Shown here in pieces: positions 55,731-64,000 of a stretch of DNA of 64,000 bases. A program made the position numbers and the translations under genes. Below the pieces are notes generated by a model that did no database searches, was not told the origin of the DNA, and saw only the letters and a list, made by a program, of their open reading frames with translations. Position 1 is the first letter of the stretch, and each line of letters starts with the position of its first letter. Source of the DNA: Mycobacterium sp. IDR2000157661 (GTDB taxonomy: Bacteria > Actinomycetota > Actinomycetes > Mycobacteriales > Mycobacteriaceae); assembly GCF_022317005.1 (NCBI RefSeq), contig NZ_CP081006.1, forward strand, positions 1,674,001-1,738,000, in the 5' to 3' direction.

Positions 55731-55817
55731 CGAACGTGACGCCACCGTCGCCGCCGAAGTCAGGCGGGACCACAGCGTCACGTTCGGCCAGGAGTGCGAC
55801 CCGAGGTGCGACCCGAG
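55731..55817. repeat. Inverted and direct repeats between gyrB and gyrA
   Basis: CGAACGTGACGC (55731-55742) and GCGTCACGTTCG (55775-55786) are perfect 12-bp inverted repeats around a 32-nt loop. They are followed by a 12-bp tandem repeat, GTGCGACCCGAG, at 55794-55805 and 55806-55817. Together they fill most of the 115-nt gap. Confidence 0.9.
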
Positions 55818-55832
55818 ACCTGAAGGACGAGA

Positions 55833-58340
<2,508 letters not shown>

Positions 58341-58369
58341 CCCGCCGTCGTGAGCAGGAGGAGTCGTAG

Positions 58370-59323
58370 GTGAGTTCACCGAACGAGCCGGGATACCCGC
58401 GCGCGGGTGAGGGTGCTGGGGTCGCCAACGGCTCACCGGCCAACCAGGACACCAGCTCGTTGAGCACGAGCAGGCCGAACGCCTCCGAGTCGGGCGACGT
58501 ACCGCCCTGGCAGCGCGGGCCCGCCGCCCGGTCGGCCCAGGGTGCATCGCGGCCGGCGGAGCAGGCGCGGCGAGGCCCCGCTCCGCGCGGCGACGACGTC
58601 CACGGTGGGGAGCGGCCCGATGACCGCGGGTCCAACCACTCCCCCGGCGCCGATTCCCGGCTCAACCGCTACATGGTCGGGGTGGGTTCGTCCACACCGA
58701 CCGAGGAAGTGCCCGCGCGTGACCGGGCCGAAGCCCAGCGCAGCGAGCCGCGCAAGGAGGGCCACCGGGGCGAGCCGCGCAACGAGGGCCCGCGCAGCGA
58801 GCCGCGTACCGAGGCCTACGCCAGTGAGCTGCCCGACCTGTCCGGACCGCTGCCGCGGCCTCCACAGCAGCAGCGCACGCCGGCCGACCGCCCGGCGATG
58901 GACCCGGCGAACCGTCCAGCTCCCGCCGGCCGGGTCCAGGTCGGGTCCCGCAACAAGGGACCCGTGCGGGCCAGCATGCAGATCCGCCGGGTGGACCCGT
59001 GGAGCACGCTGAAGGTCTCGCTGGTGCTGTCCGTCGCGTTGTTCTTCGTATGGATGATCGCCGTGGCGTTCCTCTACCTGGTGCTCGGCGGCATGGGGGT
59101 GTGGAGCAAGCTCAACAGCAATGTGGGCGACCTGCTCACCAGCGCCAGCGGCACCTCCGGCGGCGAATTGGTGTCGAGCGGTACGATTTTCGGCGGCGCG
59201 GCGCTGATCGGCTTGGTCAACATCGTGTTGCTGACCGCGATGGCGACCGTCGGCGCGTTCATCTACAACCTGACCACGGATCTTGTCGGTGGCGTGGAGG
59301 TCACGCTCGCCGACCGGGACTGA
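58370..59323 (+). CDS. DUF3566 membrane protein (Rv0007 family)
   Basis: A 317-residue protein with a long disordered cytoplasmic N-terminus (about 1-205) and a C-terminal DUF3566 domain with two helices (VSLVLSVALFFVWMIAVAFLYLVLGG and AALIGLVNIVLLTAMATVGAFIYNL). The disordered part contains SEPR-type repeats (QRSEPRKEGHRGEPRNEG…). The function is unknown; it always follows gyrA in mycobacteria. AGGAGGAG precedes the GTG at 58370, 29 nt after gyrA. Confidence 0.92.
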   Translation: MSSPNEPGYPRAGEGAGVANGSPANQDTSSLSTSRPNASESGDVPPWQRGPAARSAQGASRPAEQARRGPAPRGDDVHGGERPDDRGSNHSPGADSRLNRYMVGVGSSTPTEEVPARDRAEAQRSEPRKEGHRGEPRNEGPRSEPRTEAYASELPDLSGPLPRPPQQQRTPADRPAMDPANRPAPAGRVQVGSRNKGPVRASMQIRRVDPWSTLKVSLVLSVALFFVWMIAVAFLYLVLGGMGVWSKLNSNVGDLLTSASGTSGGELVSSGTIFGGAALIGLVNIVLLTAMATVGAFIYNLTTDLVGGVEVTLADRD

Positions 59324-59388
59324 GGCCGCACGTTTGGGCCCGAGCCCACCATTGCGGTAATCTCGTCGCTCGGCCATCCCGGCCTTAC

Positions 59389-59462
59389 GGGGCTATAGCT
59401 CAGGCGGTTAGAGCGCTTCGCTGATAACGAAGAGGTCGGAGGTTCGAGTCCTCCTAGCCCCA
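59389..59462 (+). tRNA. ileT: tRNA-Ile (GAT anticodon)
   Basis: A 74-nt cloverleaf. The acceptor stem GGGGCTA pairs with TAGCCCC, the D arm is GCTC…GAGC, the anticodon stem CTTCG pairs with CGAAG around loop CTGATAA with GAT at 59423-59425, and the T arm GGAGG-TTCGAGT-CCTCC is perfect. The discriminator is A. The 3' CCA is not encoded. Confidence 0.97.
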
Positions 59463-59478
59463 CGGAAAGGTTCGCACC

Positions 59479-59592
59479 ATGAGGCTGGTGTTGCTGCTCG
59501 GCACGGCGATCGCGGCCGTGATGACCGTCGCGGTCTGGCGGTCGCAGCACGCGGCGGAGGTGTGGCACGTGGCGCCCGACGCCCCGGCCTGA
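59479..59592 (+). CDS. 37-residue membrane peptide between the tRNA genes (DLW-39-like)
   Basis: ATG at 59479 opens MRLVLLLGTAIAAVMTVAVW, then RSQHAAEVWHVAPDAPA, ending in TGA at 59592. Residues 3-20 form one hydrophobic helix with the tail probably cytoplasmic. GGAAAGG lies 8 nt before the ATG, a good ribosome site. Actinobacteria often encode a peptide of about 39 residues (DLW-39 family) next to these tRNAs; the match is by size, layout and place. It is usually missed because of its length. Function unknown. Confidence 0.72.
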   Translation: MRLVLLLGTAIAAVMTVAVWRSQHAAEVWHVAPDAPA

Positions 59593-59597
59593 ACCCA

Positions 59598-59670
59598 GGG
59601 GCCTTAGCTCAGTTGGTAGAGCGCTACCTTTGCAAGGTAGATGTCAGGAGTTCGATTCTCCTAGGCTCCA
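59598..59670 (+). tRNA. alaT: tRNA-Ala (TGC anticodon)
   Basis: A 73-nt cloverleaf. The acceptor stem GGGGCCT pairs with AGGCTCC including one G-U pair, the D arm is GCTC…GAGC, the anticodon stem CTACC pairs with GGTAG around loop TTTGCAA with TGC at 59631-59633, and the T arm AGGAG-TTCGATT-CTCCT is perfect. No CCA is encoded. Confidence 0.97.
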
Positions 59671-59700
59671 CAGTCAGAACAATCCCGGTACTTGTCGCCG

Positions 59701-59715
59701 AGCGGTTCCTCCGCT
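59701..59715 (+). terminator. Small hairpin after tRNA-Ala
   Basis: AGCGG pairs with CCGCT around a five-base loop 30 nt past the tRNA. It is a weak terminator candidate. Confidence 0.25.
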
Positions 59716-59759
59716 AATCCACTTGCGCTGATATCCACACTCGCAGCGCACTGCCGGAC

Positions 59760-60191
59760 TCAGGGCTTGGGTGCCACTTCGACGCTGGGTGGCAGTGGGG
59801 ACGGTTCGGGTTGGGTCGACCGTCGGATGATCGAGAAGGCCACCGCTCCCCCACCCAGCGCCACCACTCCGACGGCGGCCAGGAGCAGGGGGCGCCTGCG
59901 ACGCCGGGTGCGGGCCTTGCGCAGCGCTGACGGAAGGTTCGAAACCACTTCCTGGGCGGCGGCCAGTTCCTGAGCGAGGGTTTCCTGCGCGGCGGCGAGG
60001 TCCTTACCGAACTGGCCCGTCACCCGCCCCCGGCGGTACCGATCGCCGACCCATGCGGTCGACGATTGCGCACCGCTGATCCCCAGGCCCACCGCACCGC
60101 GGGTGACGTCGACCGGCCCGATGGCGGTGTACCGCAGTCCGCGGGCCAACCGCTGGCCGGGAGTCAACCGCAGGTCCGTCTTCGAGCTCAT
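59760..60191 (-). CDS. cwsA: Cell wall synthesis protein CwsA
   Basis: A 143-residue single-pass membrane protein. In mycobacteria CwsA works with CrgA and Wag31 in septum and pole growth. The cytoplasmic part ([33 protein letters not shown]) is followed by a helical segment, a basic stretch [10 protein letters not shown], the helix [22 protein letters not shown] and a short Pro-rich end. The ATG at 60191 has AAAGAGG 7 nt upstream; extension to 60311 lacks support and overlaps ppiA. Confidence 0.9.
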   Translation of the reverse strand: MSSKTDLRLTPGQRLARGLRYTAIGPVDVTRGAVGLGISGAQSSTAWVGDRYRRGRVTGQFGKDLAAAQETLAQELAAAQEVVSNLPSALRKARTRRRRRPLLLAAVGVVALGGGAVAFSIIRRSTQPEPSPLPPSVEVAPKP

Positions 60192-60297
60192 CGCATACCT
60201 CTTTCGCGGGGTGAGTGGAACCGACAACAGCCTGCCATCTACCGCTAGGCAGCGGTGCCCGTTGGGCGGTGAAGACGGCGTGGCACACTGGCATCCC

Positions 60298-60825
60298 GTG
60301 ACGAGCCCCATTCAGACAGCGACCGCGACCCTCCACACCAACCGCGGTGACATCAAGATCGCGCTCTTCGGCAACCACGCTCCCAAGACCGTCGCCAACT
60401 TCGCGGGACTGGCACAGGGCACCAAGGACTACAGCGGCGAGAACGCGTCGGGCAGCACGTCCGGCCCGTTCTACGACGGCGTCGTCTTCCACCGGGTGAT
60501 CGAGGGTTTCATGATCCAGGGCGGTGACCCGACCGGCACGGGCCGCGGCGGACCGGGCTACGAGTTCGCCGACGAGTTCCACCCCGAGCTGCAGTTCGAC
60601 CGGCCCTATCTGTTGGCGATGGCCAACCGCGGCCCAGGCACCAACGGCTCACAGTTCTTCATCACGGTGGGCCCGACACCGCACCTGAACCGAAAGCACA
60701 CGATCTTCGGTGAGGTCGTAGATCCGGAGTCGCAGAAGGTGGTCGACGCCATCGCCTCGACTGAGACCGACCGCAGCGACCGGCCGACCGACCCGGTGGT
60801 CGTCGACTCCATCACGATCGCCTGA
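60298..60825 (+). CDS. ppiA: Cyclophilin-type peptidyl-prolyl isomerase
   Basis: Catalyses cis-trans isomerisation of proline bonds. The 175-residue protein has the cyclophilin core: [63 protein letters not shown]. No signal peptide is present, so it is cytosolic. The GTG at 60298 gives the conserved start [17 protein letters not shown]. It diverges from cwsA. Confidence 0.95.
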   Translation: MTSPIQTATATLHTNRGDIKIALFGNHAPKTVANFAGLAQGTKDYSGENASGSTSGPFYDGVVFHRVIEGFMIQGGDPTGTGRGGPGYEFADEFHPELQFDRPYLLAMANRGPGTNGSQFFITVGPTPHLNRKHTIFGEVVDPESQKVVDAIASTETDRSDRPTDPVVVDSITIA

Positions 60826-60835
60826 TCGCCGGCGG

Positions 60836-61258
60836 TCAGGAACCGGCGCCGGCATAGCCGCCGGCGGTCAGGGCGTCGAGCACCTGCAGTGGATCGGCGC
60901 CCAGGTCCCAACGGGTGAAGACCAGCAGCCGGTCGTCGACGGTGTCGATCTCCAGCAACCGCACTTTGCGGGCGAGCCGGCGGAACTCCGTGATGCGGAT
61001 GAGCTGGATGTCCTGTCGGCACAGCACCTGCGTGCCCAGCCAACCGCGGGTGACGAGGCCGTCATTTCTGATTGCCAGCTTCGGCCGCGCGCGCCAGGAC
61101 AGGCTTGCAAACAAGATCAATCCCACGGCGGCAACGCCGACCAGAATGCGGCCCGGAGCATCTGTGATCAGGGTCACAGCGCCGACTCCCAAGAGAATCC
61201 CGGCGATTCCGGCCACCACGATGCCGACTGTCGGTGGACTCCACTCAGTTTGCTGCAT
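60836..61258 (-). CDS. PH-domain membrane protein (Rv0010c family)
   Basis: A 140-residue protein with two hydrophobic helices at about 8-30 and 37-53, followed by a bacterial PH-type domain (LAIRNDGLVTRGWLGTQVLCRQDIQLIRITEF, LLEIDTVDDRLLVFTRWDLG). It is conserved next to ppiA and crgA in mycobacteria. Function unknown. A perfect DnaA box lies 35 nt upstream of its start. Confidence 0.85.
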   Translation of the reverse strand: MQQTEWSPPTVGIVVAGIAGILLGVGAVTLITDAPGRILVGVAAVGLILFASLSWRARPKLAIRNDGLVTRGWLGTQVLCRQDIQLIRITEFRRLARKVRLLEIDTVDDRLLVFTRWDLGADPLQVLDALTAGGYAGAGS

Positions 61259-61293
61259 GCGCTATTCACACCCCTCTACCGCGACGAACGGGG

Positions 61294-61323
61294 TTATCCA
61301 CAAGTGCTATCCCCAATGGGGAT
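61294..61323. promoter_or_regulatory. DnaA box and palindrome upstream of the PH-domain gene
   Basis: TTATCCACA (61294-61302) is a perfect DnaA box. Seven bases further is the palindrome ATCCCC-aat-GGGGAT (61309-61323). Both lie in the 155-nt gap between crgA and the PH-domain gene. Confidence 0.6.
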
Positions 61324-61413
61324 GAATAACAACGGTGTGATCCGATTGCCGCAAAGTTGCTGACCGGGTAACGACGGATGACCGAGATGAATGCATCACC
61401 CTGGCCGTGCGGG

Positions 61414-61677
61414 CTACCGCCACCGCATCGTGAGCAACAAACCGGTGATCATGAAAGCAAACGCGATCGCGTAGTTCCACGGGCCCAGATCCGCCAGGAA
61501 GGGAATCGCCGAGGACGCGAGCTGGAACACCAGCAACCACACCAGGCCGATCAGCATCAGGCTGACGAACAGCACTACGAACCAGGTGCTCGACGGGCCG
61601 GCCTTGACCTTGACCGGTGTCCGGCTCACCGGCCTGGCAGTGAAGTCGTTCTTCTTGCGAACCTTGGATTTGGGCAT
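61414..61677 (-). CDS. crgA: Cell division protein CrgA
   Basis: An 87-residue membrane protein that binds FtsZ, FtsQ, PBPs and CwsA at the septum. The basic N-terminus [13 protein letters not shown] precedes two helices ([21 protein letters not shown] and [18 protein letters not shown]). The ATG at 61677 has GAAGGTG upstream; a GTG two codons earlier is also possible. Confidence 0.95.
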   Translation of the reverse strand: MPKSKVRKKNDFTARPVSRTPVKVKAGPSSTWFVVLFVSLMLIGLVWLLVFQLASSAIPFLADLGPWNYAIAFAFMITGLLLTMRWR

Positions 61678-61781
61678 GGTCACCTTCGGAAAATCGGGGG
61701 CGTCCCACCTGTCGCCGGGACGGCAGAGTGCGACGATGTACCTACGAGCCTAACTCAGGCGGAACACAGGAGAGTGAGCCG

Positions 61782-62531
61782 ATGGCGACCTCACGGCGGT
61801 CAACCTGGCGCTTCGGCGTGCCGGTGGTCTGCCTGCTGGCGGGGCTGCTGCTGGCGACCACCCACGACGTGTCCGGCGGCGACGACATCCGCCGCAGCGA
61901 CGCACCCCGTCTGGTCGACCTCGTGCGAGAGACCCAGCAGTCGGTGGCCCGGCTCGGCGTCGAGCGCGACCTGTTGTCCAACGACATCGAATCCCATCAC
62001 GGCGGGAGCCCCGGCTCTGCGGCGGCGCTGGCCGCGATCACCCGGCGGTCCGACGCGTTGGCAGTTGACGCGGGCCTGGCGGCGATCCGCGGGCCCGGTC
62101 TCGTCGTGACCCTCAACGACGCCCAGCGCGACGCCGAGGGCCGCTTCCCCCGCGACGCCTCCCCCGACGACCTGGTGGTGCATCAACAGGACATCGACGC
62201 GGTCCTCAACGCCCTGTGGAGTGCGGGCGCGGAGGGCATCCAGATGCAGGATCAGCGCATCATCGGCACGTCGGCCCCCCGCTGCGTCGGCAACACCCTG
62301 CTGCTCAACGGGCGTACCTACAGCCCGCCCTACGTGATCACCGCGGTCGGTGACTCGGCCGCGATGCAGGCGGCGCTGGCCGCGGCCCCGCAGGTCAACC
62401 TCTACCGGCAGTACGTGGTGCGCTTCGGGCTGGGCTATGCCGAAGAACCCCGCGAGCAGGTCGGACTCGTCGGCTACGACGAACCGGTGCGGATGAAGTT
62501 CGCCAGGCCGGCCGGACCGATCGGCTACTGA
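61782..62531 (+). CDS. DUF881 family protein (Rv0012)
   Basis: A 249-residue protein with one N-terminal hydrophobic segment (FGVPVVCLLAGLLLATTHDV), a coiled-coil-like part (LVRETQQSVARLGVERDLL) and the DUF881 domain (GLVVTLNDAQRDAEG, VHQQDIDAVLNALWSAGAEGIQMQDQRIIGTSAPRCVGNTLLLNG). It is conserved in the division-gene neighbourhood; its function is unknown. AGGAGAG precedes the ATG at 61782. Confidence 0.92.
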   Translation: MATSRRSTWRFGVPVVCLLAGLLLATTHDVSGGDDIRRSDAPRLVDLVRETQQSVARLGVERDLLSNDIESHHGGSPGSAAALAAITRRSDALAVDAGLAAIRGPGLVVTLNDAQRDAEGRFPRDASPDDLVVHQQDIDAVLNALWSAGAEGIQMQDQRIIGTSAPRCVGNTLLLNGRTYSPPYVITAVGDSAAMQAALAAAPQVNLYRQYVVRFGLGYAEEPREQVGLVGYDEPVRMKFARPAGPIGY

Positions 62532-62550
62532 GGCCCAGACGGACAACCAG

Positions 62551-62556
62551 TAGCCT
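62551..62556 (+). promoter_or_regulatory. -10 element deciding the trpG start (leaderless)
   Basis: TAGCCT ends 6 nt before the ATG at 62563; the GTG at 62557 would lie before the transcript start. Confidence 0.5.
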
Positions 62557-62562
62557 GTGCTG

Positions 62563-63237
62563 ATGCAGGTCCTGGTCGTCGACAACTACGACAGCTTCGT
62601 GTTCAACCTGGTCCAGTACCTGGGCCAGCTCGGTGTGCACGCGCAGGTCTGGCGTAACGACGACGAGCGCCTGGCCACCGACGCCGACGTCACGCGCGTC
62701 GCTGCGCGGTTCGACGGCGTACTGCTGAGCCCCGGACCCGGCACCCCCGAGCGTGCCGGCGCGTCGGTGCCGCTGGTGCACGCGTGCGCGTCGGCAGGCA
62801 CACCGCTGCTGGGCGTATGCCTCGGGCACCAGGCCATCGGCGTGGCGTTCGGGGGGACGGTGGACCGCGCGCCAGAGCTGCTGCACGGCAAGACCAGCGT
62901 GGTGCACCACGCCGACGCCGGTGTGCTGCGGGGACTTCCGGACCCGTTCACCGCCACCCGGTATCACTCGCTGACCATCCTGCCCGACACGGTGCCCGCC
63001 GAGCTCGAGGTCATCGCCCGTACGGAGGGCGGCGTCATCATGGGTGTGCGTCACCGCGAGCTGCCTATCCACGGTGTGCAGTTCCACCCCGAGTCGATCC
63101 TGACCGAAGGCGGCCACCGCATGCTGGCCAATTGGCTCGGCTACTGCGGCGCGACGCCCGCCGAGGCGTTGGTGCGCCAACTCGAGGACGAGGTTGCCGG
63201 CGCCGTGCAGGCGGCTACGACGCGAAGTTCAGCGTGA
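62563..63237 (+). CDS. trpG: Anthranilate/aminodeoxychorismate synthase glutamine amidotransferase
   Basis: Class I glutamine amidotransferase that supplies ammonia to anthranilate or aminodeoxychorismate synthase. The 224-residue protein has VVDNYDSFVFNLVQYL, LLSPGPGTPERAG, the nucleophile in LLGVCLGHQAIG, and the His-Glu pair in IHGVQFHPESILTEGG. No partner synthase gene is nearby. Its end overlaps that of pknB on the other strand by 23 nt. Confidence 0.93.
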   Translation: MQVLVVDNYDSFVFNLVQYLGQLGVHAQVWRNDDERLATDADVTRVAARFDGVLLSPGPGTPERAGASVPLVHACASAGTPLLGVCLGHQAIGVAFGGTVDRAPELLHGKTSVVHHADAGVLRGLPDPFTATRYHSLTILPDTVPAELEVIARTEGGVIMGVRHRELPIHGVQFHPESILTEGGHRMLANWLGYCGATPAEALVRQLEDEVAGAVQAATTRSSA

Positions 63238-64000
63238 TCGTCGAGCCGAAGTTGACCGTGGTGCCCGCCGACGGGCTCTGATTCACCACCGCGTTGGTGC
63301 GCTGCCCGCTGTTCTGCACGTCGGCGCCCTTGTCGAGGAAACCGGTCCAGCCCAGCGCCCGCAGCCGGGGTTCGGCGTCGGTCCAGAACATGCCCCGCAG
63401 GTCGGGCATGACGAACTGGTTGCAGCTCGACAGCTGGATCTGGATGGGCGTGTCGACGGTCGCCTCCTGTCCGGCGGGGGGCAGGGTGCCGACCACCTGA
63501 CCGCAGGACTTGGCGCTGTCGACCTGAACCGGGACCACGTTGGTGAATCCCGCCGCGTTGAGGATCTGGCTTGCGGGCGCCTCCGTCTGCCCGGTCACGT
63601 CGGGGACGGGTCTGCTGTCGGGGCCGGTGCCCACGACGATGGTGATCTCGTTGGTGATGGCCGAGGTCTGGTTCGCCGGCGGGTTGGTGCCGATGACCTT
63701 GTCCTTGAGTTCGGGCGCCGACGGCGAGGTGGACTGCCGGAAGCGCTCGAAGCCGGCCTCGGTGAGCCGCTGCGTCGCCTGGGGGTAGCTCAGGTTGCGG
63801 ACGTCGGGGACCTCGCGCTGCTCCGGGCCCGTCGACACGTTCAGCGTGACCTCTTTGCCGGCCTCGACGGACGTGGCGGCCCCCGGCTCGGTGTTGATGA
63901 CGTGGTCGGGCGGCACCGTGGAGTCGGGCCGCTGTTGGGTGCGGATCCGGAAGCCGCTGTTCTGCAATTGGGCGATGGCGTCGGCGGACGCCTGGCCGCG
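63215..64000 (-). CDS. pknB: Serine/threonine protein kinase PknB, extracellular PASTA part (5' end off window)
   Basis: The frame is open to position 64000, so only the last 261 codons are seen. They form tandem PASTA domains that sense muropeptides or lipid II: …VINTEPGAATSVEAGKEVTLNVSTGP, REVPDVRNLSYPQATQRLTEAGF, RPVPDVTGQTEAPASQILNAAGF and FVMPDLRGMFWTDAEPRLRALGW. Two cysteines (SCGQVV and SSCNQF) fit a disulfide. The kinase domain lies outside. PknB regulates CwlM and MurJ, both encoded in this window. Confidence 0.95.
   Translation of the reverse strand, partial: RGQASADAIAQLQNSGFRIRTQQRPDSTVPPDHVINTEPGAATSVEAGKEVTLNVSTGPEQREVPDVRNLSYPQATQRLTEAGFERFRQSTSPSAPELKDKVIGTNPPANQTSAITNEITIVVGTGPDSRPVPDVTGQTEAPASQILNAAGFTNVVPVQVDSAKSCGQVVGTLPPAGQEATVDTPIQIQLSSCNQFVMPDLRGMFWTDAEPRLRALGWTGFLDKGADVQNSGQRTNAVVNQSPSAGTTVNFGSTITLNFAS

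Overview
The window is chromosomal DNA of a high-GC actinobacterium, almost certainly a fast-growing mycobacterium (Mycolicibacterium/Mycobacterium). Most proteins resemble M. tuberculosis counterparts from memory, in the order Rv0058-Rv0036c followed by Rv3906c-Rv0014c. Three features point to the fast-growing branch: gnd between dnaN and recF, a glucosylglycerate hydrolase gene, and the Rv0036c-Rv0058 block lying inverted on the rpmH side of the origin. All names come from reading the sequence; no database search was run.

Layout. (1) 1-4026, minus strand: dnaB (cut by the window edge inside an intein), then rplI, rpsR, ssb and rpsF as an operon. (2) 4155-8924, minus: a GT87-type mannosyltransferase, ponA1 and a small zinc-ribbon protein. 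(3) 9046-19996: mostly plus-strand genes for a thioesterase, a DUF1707 membrane protein, a PadR regulator, ino1, an esterase, PhoX, an F420-type oxidoreductase, GntR and MarR regulators, a minus-strand glucosylglycerate hydrolase and an SDR. (4) 20010-27298: leuS, an Mtc28-like secreted protein, small membrane proteins, YqgE, an MFS transporter and a DinB-like protein. (5) 27295-41355: a calcium-loop protein, the CCA enzyme, then mutT4, a DUF6049 protein, murJ, sigM, its anti-sigma factor, trxB, trxA, cwlM and a GNAT-like gene. (6) 41562-46950, minus: parB, parA, rsmG, khpB, yidC, yidD, rnpA and rpmH, with two parS sites. (7) 47242-58340: dnaA, oriC, dnaN, gnd, recF, a DciA-like gene, gyrB and gyrA. 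(8) 58370-64000: DUF3566 protein, tRNA-Ile, a 37-residue membrane peptide, tRNA-Ala, cwsA, ppiA, a PH-domain protein, crgA, a DUF881 protein, trpG and the 3' part of pknB.

The genes form a housekeeping core: replication initiation (dnaA, oriC, dnaN, dnaB, dciA, ssb, gyrase), chromosome segregation (parAB, parS), membrane insertion and RNA processing (yidC, yidD, rnpA), and cell-wall control (pknB, cwlM, murJ, ponA1, cwsA, crgA). No prophage, insertion sequence or CRISPR array was seen.

The most unusual observations are regulatory. A perfect LexA-type palindrome lies just downstream of the predicted dnaB promoter, with a phased set of DnaA-box-like sites further upstream. A repeat-built chain of three tiny ORFs joins parA to parB through overlapping stop and start codons. 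A 10-codon upstream ORF abuts the GNAT-like gene. About ten genes carry a -10 element 6-9 nt before the start codon, as expected for leaderless mRNAs. The empty P-loop intein site of dnaB is written in atypical codons.
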